Part shown: positions 27,953 to 36,289 of the stretch, piece after piece | Layout: every line of letters begins with the position of its first letter | Numbering within the stretch: position 1 is the first letter of the stretch | IMG/VR virus record: IMGVR_UViG_3300033143_002372 | Location: 1 to 43,435 of that record | Length of the DNA: 43,435 bases | DNA from: a virus | Strand: one strand, 5' to 3' | The notes under the pieces: generated by a model | The model's database searches: none | The model's input: only the letters and a program-made list of their open reading frames with translations | Told to the model about the DNA's origin: nothing | Position numbers and translations under genes: made by a program

Positions 27953-28413
27953 TATCTATTTTTTCCTATAACAGTATTTAAATAACTTTTCATTATTGTT
28001 TTGAATCTATTTAAATCAGAACTAATTAACGCTATCAATGGCCGTGCTGGTATTTTACCCCGGCCGTGTTGATGTGTTAGAGCATATTTTTTAGATGTTC
28101 CTAGTGTTAAAGAATTGGGTGTAGGATTATATATACTACCACTTGTTAAACTAGTTAGCGTTCGTTTTAAATCTCCGGTTAGTACCATGATTGGCTTCCC
28201 AGGATGGTTGGCTTCTTTCCATGATGCATATCTTGGACTTAATGGTTTCCATCTACCCTTATTTTGTGAATCAAATCTTTTTTGTTCTATACGATAAAAC
28301 TCATCCCTTATCTGTGGCCACGCTCCCTTTAGATTTTTGACTTTAGCACGGATTCTATTCAAGGCTTTCTTTACCCTGTCAATCCCTTTAACTTGATATA
28401 CTATATTAGTCAT
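27952..28413 (-). CDS. Mu gpG-like virion morphogenesis (tail completion) protein (153 aa)
   Basis: Matches the phage virion morphogenesis family (Mu gpG type): IRDEFYRIEQKRFDSQNKGR, WKPLSPRYASWKEA, PIMVLTGDLKRTLTS and KKYALTHQHGRGKIPARP. It contributes to head-tail joining and lies beside the tail terminator-like gene. Start overlaps the epimerase gene end. Confidence 0.75.
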   Translation of the reverse strand: MTNIVYQVKGIDRVKKALNRIRAKVKNLKGAWPQIRDEFYRIEQKRFDSQNKGRWKPLSPRYASWKEANHPGKPIMVLTGDLKRTLTSLTSGSIYNPTPNSLTLGTSKKYALTHQHGRGKIPARPLIALISSDLNRFKTIMKSYLNTVIGKNR

Positions 28414-29416
28414 TTATCAAATCCGCTATTTTTTGGGCTGTATGACCGTCACCGTACATGTCCATATCTCTTATGGTAAACTCACTTTCTACTTTCTTAA
28501 TAATATCGTCTTTTTTAATGTCTGCTAATTTATTAGCACCATACATAACACTCTCTATCCATTCGGTTTCATTGCGTAAAGTTACACATGGTACACCTAA
28601 TATATGAGCCTCTTTTTGTAGCCCCCCACTGTCTGTGATTATTTTCACAGCACTTACAGCCAATTCCATCATTTTCATATATCCAACTGGATTAGTTAAT
28701 ATAACATTATCTGGTATGATTAAATCTTTTATATTCTTTTCGGTGCGCGGGTGTATAGGAAAAATAACATCATGTTTTAATTCTCTGAAAGCATCAAATA
28801 TCACTTTCATTTTGTCCAGGTTGTCAACATTAGCAGGGCGGTGTAAAGTACACAAATAATACTCACCTCGTTTAGGATCTTTTTTAAAGTTCTTTTCAAC
28901 TATTAGATCCTTCATAGTGTCACCTAATACGTACGCCTTTTGATGTAAACTTTCTTTTATTAAATTACCATAAGAATTGGTTGTAGGACATACTAAAACA
29001 TCTGCTATCTTATCGGTAATAGTACGGTTTATTTCTTCTGGCATTTCCATATTGTAAGACCTTAACCCTGCTTCAATATGTATTAGTCTAATATTCTTTT
29101 GTTTCGCTATATAAGCCCCCGCAAGGGTGCTATTTGTATCACCATATACAATGATTGTATTGGGTTTCTCTATGTCCACTATAGGCGCTAATTTACGCAT
29201 GATTTCAGTCACTTGCCATATATGTTCCCCAGAGCCAACACCCAGATTGTAATTAGCCTCTTTTATATCAAGATCCTTAAAAAATATACTAGACATTTCA
29301 CGGTCGTAGTGTTGCCCTGTATTGACTAGGACATCATTTTTAAGTAACTTTAAAACCGGAGCGGCCTTTATAAACTGTGGCCGCGCTCCTATGATAGTGA
29401 GTGTTTTACCAGTCAT
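28406..29416 (-). CDS. wecB: UDP-GlcNAc 2-epimerase, non-hydrolysing (336 aa)
   Basis: Clear family match: TIIGARPQFIKAAPVLK at the N-terminus, NTGQHYDREMS, VYGDTNSTLAGA, HIEAGLRSYNMEMPEEINR, LCTLHRPANVDN and PIHPRTEKNI, in the right order at the right length. It interconverts UDP-GlcNAc and UDP-ManNAc in the host cytoplasm. It sits inside the head-tail genes, so it should be made late with the virion proteins. With the glycosyltransferase and acyltransferase it implies sugar modification of virion, DNA or host surface. Confidence 0.9.
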   Translation of the reverse strand: MTGKTLTIIGARPQFIKAAPVLKLLKNDVLVNTGQHYDREMSSIFFKDLDIKEANYNLGVGSGEHIWQVTEIMRKLAPIVDIEKPNTIIVYGDTNSTLAGAYIAKQKNIRLIHIEAGLRSYNMEMPEEINRTITDKIADVLVCPTTNSYGNLIKESLHQKAYVLGDTMKDLIVEKNFKKDPKRGEYYLCTLHRPANVDNLDKMKVIFDAFRELKHDVIFPIHPRTEKNIKDLIIPDNVILTNPVGYMKMMELAVSAVKIITDSGGLQKEAHILGVPCVTLRNETEWIESVMYGANKLADIKKDDIIKKVESEFTIRDMDMYGDGHTAQKIADLIND

Positions 29417-29867
29417 CTTCGCCCCTGTTAAAAGGTTCTTCGTCTCTTTGCTCCGCAGTATTTGCGTATTCGTAACTATCCATATTAGCGCCGTTAGTAC
29501 CGTTTATAATAGCGTTTAGTATATCGGGGTTTTTCTCAATAGCTTTCATTTTCTTTTCATACTCTGTGCAATACATACCAGCATGAGGGGATTCGCTATC
29601 GTTACCCCCCATGAAAGTAGCATTTTCGGCTATGCAAGCAACTTTCATACTCGCTAAACGATTAACAAACAAATAAGCACCGTGCGTAGGTGAAGTAGTA
29701 ATAGGTGTACTTATCCCAGCAGATTGAAACCGTGAGTTCATTTCCCCGGTTACTGATGGGATAAAAACGCTTAATACTTGTGCTGCTTTCGGTGTAGACG
29801 TTGTATTATATGTCCTGTGTGCGTTTAACGCGTATACGTGTGTAGTGGTTGCATAATCAGTAGCCAA
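29406..29867 (-). CDS. Head-tail connector-like protein, TTG start (153 aa)
   Basis: TTG at 29865-29867 follows a strong SD (AAAAGGAGATAAAA) and is the only sensible start. N-terminal ATDYATTTHVYALNAHRTYN, then VLSVFIPSVTGEMNSRFQSA, HGAYLFVNRLASMK, and an acidic tail; this fits small head-completion/connector proteins near portal and tail-completion genes. Confidence 0.6.
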   Translation of the reverse strand: MATDYATTTHVYALNAHRTYNTTSTPKAAQVLSVFIPSVTGEMNSRFQSAGISTPITTSPTHGAYLFVNRLASMKVACIAENATFMGGNDSESPHAGMYCTEYEKKMKAIEKNPDILNAIINGTNGANMDSYEYANTAEQRDEEPFNRGEDDW

Positions 29868-29925
29868 TTTTATCTCCTTTTCTTATATTATCGATAGCCC
29901 ATAATTAAGTTCTATTCTCATTTTA

Positions 29926-30054
29926 TTACTCCGCATTTTCATTAAAAAATATCTCATAGAATAACTTTTTAAGATATGGTTCTTTTGTACTGATATATAC
30001 GGGTAAAATTAAACAAATTAAAAATAGTATTACAGCGATCAATTCATTATTCAT
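29926..30054 (-). CDS. Small membrane protein (42 aa)
   Basis: ATG overlaps the methyltransferase stop (ATGA), with SD GGAG in its last codons. One hydrophobic helix (LIAVILFLICLILPVYIS) and a charged tail. A still shorter ORF (29883-29921, 12 aa, SD GGAG) follows and may be only a relay for translation. Confidence 0.55.
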   Translation of the reverse strand: MNNELIAVILFLICLILPVYISTKEPYLKKLFYEIFFNENAE

Positions 30055-30878
30055 TTTATTACTCCGCGAATAATTATGTATTGCTCAAACTTTTCGCATG
30101 TTGTAAACTCCATTACTTTACGGTAACGTTCCATAGTGGAATTAATATCATATTCCCGGACGTGGGTTATATCCATCCTTTCTTTTCCAAATGGTACGGT
30201 CGCATATACAATGCATCCTTTAGGTAGTTTACCAAGTAACTCTAAATCACGTTCACTATGTTCCAGAACCTCAGTTAATATTGCAACCTCATAGTCTTTA
30301 TAATCATAAGTATACATATCGGCTATCTCAAAATCAATAGCGGGATACATTCTACGTGCATGAAATAAAATTGCATGTTTGGAGAAGTCAATTCCTTTAA
30401 TGTTACGAGATATATTAAAATATGTCATATCACTAAACCAACCTACGCCGGATCCTATGTCAATAAACTTTTTATGATGTTCTTTATTCTCGGCCATTAT
30501 CTGGATTAATTTAGTGGCTAGGTTTTGATAGCATGACCAGTTATACCCGTATTTGTAGCGGATAGAATAAATAGTAGAATCGAATTCTTTGGTTAATTTT
30601 GGGTCATCTGACCATTTTATTATAGTCCCTTCACCTTTCTTGCTATGTCCTTCACAATTACCTTTTTCATCTTCTTTGCAGTATGCACAAGTACCTGGAC
30701 ATTTGATAGGGTCTATTTTGCCATTTGATAGCTCTTCTCTTTTAGCTTCTTTATATCTTTCAACTATCTTAGATTCTAATTGATCTATTTTGCTAATGGT
30801 AGCCACATCATCTGGACTGACTAAAGTTCCTTTTTCTATTTTATTACCGCTTATGTTTTTAACTAATTTAGTTTCCAT
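30051..30878 (-). CDS. Class I SAM-dependent methyltransferase (275 aa)
   Basis: Core motif FIDIGSGVGWFSDMTYF (about residues 140-156) is motif I; IKGIDFSKHAILFHARR and VAILTEVLEHSERDLELLG follow as motifs II and IV, as in small-molecule or sugar methyltransferases. The N-terminal part carries cysteines (CPGTCAYCKEDEKGNC), which may bind metal. Coupled to the glycosyltransferase upstream. Target unknown, possibly the attached sugar (inference). Confidence 0.75.
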   Translation of the reverse strand: METKLVKNISGNKIEKGTLVSPDDVATISKIDQLESKIVERYKEAKREELSNGKIDPIKCPGTCAYCKEDEKGNCEGHSKKGEGTIIKWSDDPKLTKEFDSTIYSIRYKYGYNWSCYQNLATKLIQIMAENKEHHKKFIDIGSGVGWFSDMTYFNISRNIKGIDFSKHAILFHARRMYPAIDFEIADMYTYDYKDYEVAILTEVLEHSERDLELLGKLPKGCIVYATVPFGKERMDITHVREYDINSTMERYRKVMEFTTCEKFEQYIIIRGVIK

Positions 30879-31948
30879 TAGTTCACCCCCACTTCGGATA
30901 GTACCCGCTCAAGTTCGTTTTCCATTGTGTATTTATAACGCTCTTTCAATACATTAGCTTTACACTTAGCCCAAAACTCACCATCACGCCACGGGACTTT
31001 ATCAAGATTTTCAGTTCCTTGTATTGATACGCCGAAACCATTTTCTTCTACCCATTCACCGGCTGTCTTAGCGTTTAAAACGATAACAGGAATTCCGGCG
31101 GCTATGCAATCAAATAGTTTGTTTGGCATACACATTTGTATTTCTGGGGTGTCTACATTAGAACCTACAAATCCATAGTCGTAGCGGGTGTATTGGTCAA
31201 TGGCTGCATACATTCTCATAGTTCCATAAGTACAGGCACCGGCCATTGTGTAACTCATTAAGTTAGCACCCGGAGTCGTGTTAAATATATGGCTTGCTAT
31301 TCCTAAATCCGTAAACTTTTGGAATAACGGAACGCAATTCCTATAATGTAATTTACTATTCATCTCTGGGGTGTTGACCTGACCACAATATAAAATACCA
31401 TTCACGCGGGGGAGTTCCTTTAATGGAAAATACATATCCGGAGCACAACTAAATAAAACCTTTGTTTTGCCTTCATTACCGGGATATTTCTTTTTCACTA
31501 TATCAACATAGTCAGTAGTGGGTACAAAAACAACGTCACTATTCTCAATGGCGGCTCGTTCTTGATCCTTCATATCTTGATTATCTTCAAAACCTGGGTG
31601 TAGTGTTGGAAGGTCATGGCAATCATGCCATACTTGACGATCTCTTTTCACTGACGGCTCATTTGCTAACATGGCCATTAAATCTGGCTCATTATGACAC
31701 CAAATTATATCAGCGTCACTGTCTCTCATGGCTTTCTCTAATTGGCTTGGTGTGTCCCATATTTTCACATGGTTAAAGATGTGGCCTATTTGCAATTCAT
31801 TTGCAAGTTGCCAACCGCCTTGTTTAGTTACAAGCTCTAATTCGTAACCAAGGTTTTTTGCTGCTATGCTTGATTTGATGTTTCTCAAGCAACAAAACCA
31901 TGTTGCTATTAGTATTTTAGGTTTTTTCTTTTGTGTTGTTGTTGTCAT
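30878..31948 (-). CDS. GT-B glycosyltransferase, group 4-like (356 aa)
   Basis: N-terminal KILIATWFCCLRNIKSS (nucleotide-fold strand), HNEPDLMAMLANEPSVK, WHDCHDLPTLHPGFEDN and, in the second domain, GILYCGQVNTPEMNSK then CMPNKLFDCIAAGIPVIVLN, the E/N-x7-E type donor-binding block of GT4-like enzymes. It would transfer a sugar from a nucleotide donor. Located among head genes, which suggests virion or DNA decoration. Confidence 0.75.
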   Translation of the reverse strand: MTTTTQKKKPKILIATWFCCLRNIKSSIAAKNLGYELELVTKQGGWQLANELQIGHIFNHVKIWDTPSQLEKAMRDSDADIIWCHNEPDLMAMLANEPSVKRDRQVWHDCHDLPTLHPGFEDNQDMKDQERAAIENSDVVFVPTTDYVDIVKKKYPGNEGKTKVLFSCAPDMYFPLKELPRVNGILYCGQVNTPEMNSKLHYRNCVPLFQKFTDLGIASHIFNTTPGANLMSYTMAGACTYGTMRMYAAIDQYTRYDYGFVGSNVDTPEIQMCMPNKLFDCIAAGIPVIVLNAKTAGEWVEENGFGVSIQGTENLDKVPWRDGEFWAKCKANVLKERYKYTMENELERVLSEVGVN

Positions 31949-32171
31949 TGTTGTTTGCTCCTGTTTGGTATTGTAAAACTGCGTCTAAAAATGTATCCTT
32001 GTCGAATACTATATATTTACCTTTGATGTTCTTACTCTCGACGCATATTTTATTTTCATATTCTTTTATATATTCTACTATGAGAGGTAACTTATAAGAA
32101 GTCGCATTTTGACCTATTACGAAAAAATCTAGTTTCTCATTTATCTCTGATAGTAGTTTATTATTAATCAT
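31917..32171 (-). CDS. Hypothetical protein (84 aa)
   Basis: Small acidic protein with Asn-rich tail (TGANNNDNNNTKEKT) that overlaps the start of the glycosyltransferase by 32 bases. Middle strands (KYIVFDKDTFLDAV). Coupled to the upstream gene by ATGA. Function unknown. Confidence 0.55.
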   Translation of the reverse strand: MINNKLLSEINEKLDFFVIGQNATSYKLPLIVEYIKEYENKICVESKNIKGKYIVFDKDTFLDAVLQYQTGANNNDNNNTKEKT

Positions 32172-32530
32172 TTCGCGAATACTTCGGCCTTGACACTAAA
32201 CTTCATATAGGAAGTTGTTGTTATCGGGTTAACTCTTACTCTTACAGCATTAGCAAAATTGCTGACATTAACCAAGTTAAGGTTTGCTGTAGTTGTCATA
32301 TCCGGATGTAAAGTTGCATATTGAACCCAATTTGTAGTATCTACTCTAGTGTCAAGATATACGGATGGAGTCACAGTGCTATTAATAATAACATTTGTTA
32401 CAAATACGCCCGTCATATATCCGGTTACATCTATAGCATCACCTGTAATTGATGTACTTAAATGAGTAGCGGCCGCACTGTTTTCGTATAGTGTTACGCG
32501 TTCGGTTTTTATTGATCTATTATCTGACAT
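32168..32530 (-). CDS. Head-region beta protein, paralogue B (120 aa)
   Basis: Strand-rich protein (ERVTLYENSAAATH, DVTGYMTGVFVTN, DMTTTANLNLVNVSNFANAVRVRVNP) that parallels the 122-aa neighbour upstream (DMTTTANNTYASVTNFGDTVRVMGVP). Likely a small decoration or head-completion protein. An 11-bp hairpin lies in the leader between the two genes. Confidence 0.6.
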   Translation of the reverse strand: MSDNRSIKTERVTLYENSAAATHLSTSITGDAIDVTGYMTGVFVTNVIINSTVTPSVYLDTRVDTTNWVQYATLHPDMTTTANLNLVNVSNFANAVRVRVNPITTTSYMKFSVKAEVFAK

Positions 32531-32547
32531 TTCTTTCTCCTTAAATA

Positions 32548-32573
32548 TAGGGAAGAGGTTTCCCCCCTCCCTA
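32548..32573 (-). other. Hairpin between paralogous head genes
   Basis: Minus strand TAGGGAGGGGG pairs with CCTCTTCCCTA, 11 pairs with two G-U, loop of about 4. It sits between the stop of the 122-aa gene and the SD (AAGGAG) of the 120-aa gene, so it may tune their ratio or stabilise the upstream mRNA. There is no T-tract after it, so it is not a terminator. Confidence 0.5.
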
Positions 32574-32581
32574 GTAAAAAA

Positions 32582-32950
32582 TTATCTTTTCATTACAGCG
32601 CTTACGCTGTATGAGCAAATAGTTGAGGTCGTACTTGGTACTCCCATTACTCTGACGGTGTCGCCAAAATTGGTAACACTTGCATAAGTATTATTTGCTG
32701 TGGTGGTCATATCGGCATCAATAGTAATGCCAGTTCCCCATGTTGTTCCGCCGTCAGGGGAAACTTGCAATGCAATCCCCACACCGGAACTCGCAGCGGC
32801 TGTTACCTTAGCAACTGCGGCCATTTCGTAATAGTCACCAACTGAAACGGCGGCGCCGAAAACAGAGGTTGTTATTTTAATGGTCGTAGTAACTGCGGAA
32901 AGTAATGTTATACGTTTGGTTCGATAGTCTCTTGTGTTTTGATTAATCAT
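32582..32950 (-). CDS. Head-region beta protein, paralogue A (122 aa)
   Basis: Strand-rich; YRTKRITLLSAVTTTIKI, then VGIALQVSPDGGTTWGTG and DADMTTTANNTYASVTNFGD. Similar to the next gene (see above). Lies directly after the major capsid gene, a usual place for decoration or head-stabilising proteins. SD GGAGTT. Confidence 0.6.
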   Translation of the reverse strand: MINQNTRDYRTKRITLLSAVTTTIKITTSVFGAAVSVGDYYEMAAVAKVTAAASSGVGIALQVSPDGGTTWGTGITIDADMTTTANNTYASVTNFGDTVRVMGVPSTTSTICSYSVSAVMKR

Positions 32951-32961
32951 ATTCTAACTCC

Positions 32962-33903
32962 TTAAGAAATTAGAGTAGTGATTAAATAACCACAATCGGG
33001 CGCTACAATTTTAGGCACTTCGTTCACAGAAACGCGGGCTACTGTAGAGTCAATTTTCTCTTCGTAATAAGATTTGGCTTGGATGCCGTTAACCTGTAGA
33101 GTATACCCTACTGACGGCCTCATAATGCCAGGTGATGGGTTAATGTAACCAAGAAAGGCTTTTTTACTCATCATGTCAGCAAGAGATACTGTTTGTCCTT
33201 CTTCTGAGCTGTTATATTTAGCAAATGATAAAAGGATTCTATCAAGGCCGAATAGTTTTGCTACTAGGTCAAGAGTTACAACAGTGTCAACAGTAGTCTT
33301 AATGCGGGCTTGAATTGAAGGATGTTCTTTCAATTTTAACCATGCATCATAGGCCATTACGTAGGTATTTGGGTTACGACCAATATTACCACGGATAACT
33401 TCTTTCCAAGTATCCATAAGTTTTACAGGCTCAGAGTTGTCATTATCATAACGATCATTAACACCAAGGGCAGTTGTATAACTTGCAAATGTGGTTGCGT
33501 TAGTGATAGCATCGATAATAGTTTTTTCCCTTCTTAGCATTACGACCTGTGCTGCACTTTCGGCGGCGGTTCGTTTTGGATCAAAAGGAGGCAATGCATT
33601 AGCTTGCACTCTATCGTCAACAGGAATTTCCCAACCATCTTGGACAGTTTGGTATGTAGCTGTTCCGACGCCTAAATTACCACGACCATAAGCAGTGCCA
33701 GGTGCGCGAACTGTTTTATCTGGTAATGTAAAAAAGTCTTTACTTGATGTAAAGGTGTAGTATGTTCCAGATTCTCCGCTTGGTGCGGGTAGTTCTGGAA
33801 ATACTTTTCCGGCTATAAAGCCTTCTTGTTCTTGGCTATATTGAATAGCGAATTGTGTCAATAACGGATTGACGGGGTGTACGTTGTGTTTATTTAATCC
33901 CAT
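32962..33903 (-). CDS. Major capsid protein (313 aa)
   Basis: N-terminal HPVNPLLTQFAIQYSQEQEG and FPELPAPSGESGTYYTF, later RREKTIIDAITNATTFASY, MDTWKEVIRGNIGRNPNTYV and KAFLGYINPSPGIMRPSVGY, a pattern seen in major capsid proteins next to Mu-like portal genes. It follows the protease/scaffold and a small decoration-like gene in the standard order. Strong SD (AAGGAG). Confidence 0.8.
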   Translation of the reverse strand: MGLNKHNVHPVNPLLTQFAIQYSQEQEGFIAGKVFPELPAPSGESGTYYTFTSSKDFFTLPDKTVRAPGTAYGRGNLGVGTATYQTVQDGWEIPVDDRVQANALPPFDPKRTAAESAAQVVMLRREKTIIDAITNATTFASYTTALGVNDRYDNDNSEPVKLMDTWKEVIRGNIGRNPNTYVMAYDAWLKLKEHPSIQARIKTTVDTVVTLDLVAKLFGLDRILLSFAKYNSSEEGQTVSLADMMSKKAFLGYINPSPGIMRPSVGYTLQVNGIQAKSYYEEKIDSTVARVSVNEVPKIVAPDCGYLITTLIS

Positions 33904-33914
33904 TATATTACTCC

Positions 33915-34322
33915 TTATAAGATATGGACGATGCCATGTGCAATTTTAACAGTCGCTATGTCTGAAGCTGCGTAAGTTGCTAAACCACGGCCACCAAAGA
34001 AAACAGAGCCTGTAGTTGTTAATACTACACCATTACCAGAGGCATTAGCGCCTATCTGCATAGGCGTGGTCACATACATGGTACTAAATGCGGTTGATCC
34101 CATTTTTAATCTAGAAAAACCGTCGGTGCCAACTTTGCCCGTATCTGATGGGTTAATTGCTACCTGGGTAATTCCAATTGAAGGAACGGTTCCACGGGTT
34201 GTTATAATGTCTACTGAATTGTTAGTTGTGCATAACCTGACAAATGTATAAGCGGGGATAGTAGTTGTAGCCTCGTTTTTCATTGTCATGGTATCTAAAT
34301 GCATTTCATATGCTTTACTCAT
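33915..34322 (-). CDS. DUF2190-like capsid cement/decoration protein (135 aa)
   Basis: Small beta protein between scaffold and major capsid: NEATTTIPAYTFVRLCTT, IGITQVAINPSDTGKVGTDG, then ANASGNGVVLTTTGSVFFGG. This matches the DUF2190-like cement protein pattern. Strong SD (AAAGGAG). Confidence 0.65.
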   Translation of the reverse strand: MSKAYEMHLDTMTMKNEATTTIPAYTFVRLCTTNNSVDIITTRGTVPSIGITQVAINPSDTGKVGTDGFSRLKMGSTAFSTMYVTTPMQIGANASGNGVVLTTTGSVFFGGRGLATYAASDIATVKIAHGIVHIL

Positions 34323-34334
34323 TTCTATACTCCT

Positions 34335-34874
34335 TTAGTATGCTAGCTGATAAGCTGCGCCAAGTTTTGGGTTTTCATTTAATACCATTTGCACAGCAAT
34401 TTCAAACGTATCGGCTTTCTTTTCACTTAACATTTTATTTGCTGAGTCAACGATTTGTTGCCCTGGATCGTCACTTAGTTGTTTGTTTTCACCTTCACCA
34501 CCTTTCCCAGTTTCGGAAAAATCAACGGCTTTAGGCATTTTTTCAAGATCATTCTTCACGTTATCAGGATCAGATAAAAATCTTTTCTCCCAATACTCAC
34601 GATCTGCTGGTAGTAATTTACCTTCGCTTAATGCTTTTTCAATAGCATCGTCACGATCTTTTAATGTCAATTTTGTTTCAACATCGCTCAATTTCTTTTT
34701 AGTATTATTGAGTTCGTCGGATAGTGTTTTTTCACCATCTACTTTCTTTTCCAGTTCTTCGAACTTAGTCGCGAAGTCTGCATTTGATTTAACCATTTCA
34801 TCAATCTTTGAAAAAATAGTCTCTTCGGTTGCGTCCGCGGATAGGCCGAATTTCTCTTTTAATTTATCAATCAT
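34335..34874 (-). CDS. Nested scaffold protein, internal start (179 aa)
   Basis: In-frame ATG 34872-34874 is preceded by AAAAAGGAGCAAGC, a near-ideal SD with 5-base spacing, although it lies inside the protease gene. The product begins MIDKLKEKFGLSADATEETI and is the scaffold part alone. This mirrors Mu I/Z and lambda C/Nu3, where a free scaffold is made in excess from an internal start. Confidence 0.75.
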   Translation of the reverse strand: MIDKLKEKFGLSADATEETIFSKIDEMVKSNADFATKFEELEKKVDGEKTLSDELNNTKKKLSDVETKLTLKDRDDAIEKALSEGKLLPADREYWEKRFLSDPDNVKNDLEKMPKAVDFSETGKGGEGENKQLSDDPGQQIVDSANKMLSEKKADTFEIAVQMVLNENPKLGAAYQLAY

Positions 34875-35486
34875 GCTTGCTCCTTTTTGATTTGATAGGT
34901 TTTTATTAACTACCTCTGATTTCCGCGGCTCTTGACCTTCGTCGGGTTTAACCCCTCCAATCTGGCTGCTATCTTTAGCTGTTAAATCGTTTAGTTTTAT
35001 ATGTATCGGTTTTGCGTTTAAAACTGATATTTCATCAATGATGGCAGGCATGGTCTTTAGAAATGGGATGTTAGTGGCCGCGCCTCCCATTAATACATTT
35101 TTAAACTCACTCCCACTCTGGGGATCTTTGTATTTACCCCATGAAGGAGAAAAATATCTATAAGTTTTATTTTGTAGAACCATTTTACCGAGTTTAGTAT
35201 AATCGGGTTTTATGAATAGTCCCATGCCTGGCCTAATATATGGTGATTCGTCAAACCATGCCAACGCTTGATCTTCGTCATGTTGCTTATCCATAAATGG
35301 CTTCACATGTAATACATTATTCTGATAGTTGTCGATTATCTCATTAAAAAAGTCGTTGTCGAACTTTAGCTTTCCATAACTAGGATGCTCAAACTCTCCA
35401 AATGGAAAAAGCATAATATCCTTTTTAGGTTCAGCGTTGTTGTCGGCTAATGTAAGGCCTTCATGCCATTGGTTGATAATATTCAT
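34335..35486 (-). CDS. Prohead protease fused to scaffold, Mu I/Z type (383 aa)
   Basis: Residues 1-180 resemble the Mu gpI-type protease: DIMLFPFGEFEHPSYGKLKF, VLHVKPFMDKQHDEDQALAW, RYFSPSWGKYKDPQSGSEFK and GAATNIPFLKTMPAI, which is typical of this family. The C-terminal half is a coiled-coil scaffold (KIDEMVKSNADFATKFEELE, DELNNTKKKLSDVETKL). A strong internal start separates the scaffold (see next entry). It would assemble and mature the prohead. Confidence 0.75.
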   Translation of the reverse strand: MNIINQWHEGLTLADNNAEPKKDIMLFPFGEFEHPSYGKLKFDNDFFNEIIDNYQNNVLHVKPFMDKQHDEDQALAWFDESPYIRPGMGLFIKPDYTKLGKMVLQNKTYRYFSPSWGKYKDPQSGSEFKNVLMGGAATNIPFLKTMPAIIDEISVLNAKPIHIKLNDLTAKDSSQIGGVKPDEGQEPRKSEVVNKNLSNQKGASMIDKLKEKFGLSADATEETIFSKIDEMVKSNADFATKFEELEKKVDGEKTLSDELNNTKKKLSDVETKLTLKDRDDAIEKALSEGKLLPADREYWEKRFLSDPDNVKNDLEKMPKAVDFSETGKGGEGENKQLSDDPGQQIVDSANKMLSEKKADTFEIAVQMVLNENPKLGAAYQLAY

Positions 35487-36289
35487 TATGTTACTCCCTC
35501 TGTTTCGTGTCCTTGTGCTGACACCTTCAAGCTACCTAATGCGCTTAAATCGTCTTGTACTATAATTTGTAAAACATCGTCATCAGCTACCCTCAATACA
35601 ACACCGTGTTTTTCTGTACCCGCGAATGTTATTCTTGAAATAAATGATTCTGTACCTAATGGCCCCGATACTCCCGTTTGATAATTCCCATCAAATGCCA
35701 TTTGCTTAATCTCACCATTTGTCTTAAAGCAAAAAATTGTCTTTTGGTATGAGTTTAATATCCTAAATACTATCCCTTTCGGTAAGGCAGCTATACCACC
35801 AAATTTTCCGTCGTCCATTGCTGTAGAGTCTGTTATGGCAATTATAATACGTGTTATATCTACAGGAACACGACCTGCGCGAACTGTATATATTTGAGGC
35901 GTTGTAGTGCCCACAACAGCCATATTTGTGCTTACTCTACGACCTAAAGACGCAACAGGGAATGAATGATCTATCGGCCTGTCAACTGTGATAGTACTTG
36001 TTGTTGCGGTGACAACTCCCGCGAAAAATGATCTATTGGCTGCGGTGTCTAATAATAGGACTTCGCTAGTTGATGTTATATTGTGGCCGGCTGCGGCTGT
36101 TAATTGATATGATAAAGTAGTTTTAAGACTTACCGACGTAGATGCGGTTAAACTAAATGAACTAACCTCTTTTGCAAATAATGAATCAATAGGGGGGGTG
36201 TGTTGGTCACCTAACTGGACATCTACATTCCCGTTGGTTTGCGTAAAATTACATTGCTCACCATTAATTATTGCTTTTCCTGTACTCAT
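35486..36289 (-). CDS. Hypothetical head-region beta protein (267 aa)
   Basis: Strand-rich protein (SSFSLTASTSVSLKTTLSYQ, ITVDRPIDHSFPVASLGRR, VPVDITRIIIAITDSTAMDD) between portal and protease. Overlaps both neighbours by a few bases (ATGA). It may be a head fibre or head-completion component; no family recognised. Confidence 0.5.
   Translation of the reverse strand: MSTGKAIINGEQCNFTQTNGNVDVQLGDQHTPPIDSLFAKEVSSFSLTASTSVSLKTTLSYQLTAAAGHNITSTSEVLLLDTAANRSFFAGVVTATTSTITVDRPIDHSFPVASLGRRVSTNMAVVGTTTPQIYTVRAGRVPVDITRIIIAITDSTAMDDGKFGGIAALPKGIVFRILNSYQKTIFCFKTNGEIKQMAFDGNYQTGVSGPLGTESFISRITFAGTEKHGVVLRVADDDVLQIIVQDDLSALGSLKVSAQGHETEGVT

Noticed and set aside
29883-29921. 12-aa ORF with SD before the connector gene
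   Set aside because: Too short to support as a gene; it may only pass ribosomes to the TTG start downstream.
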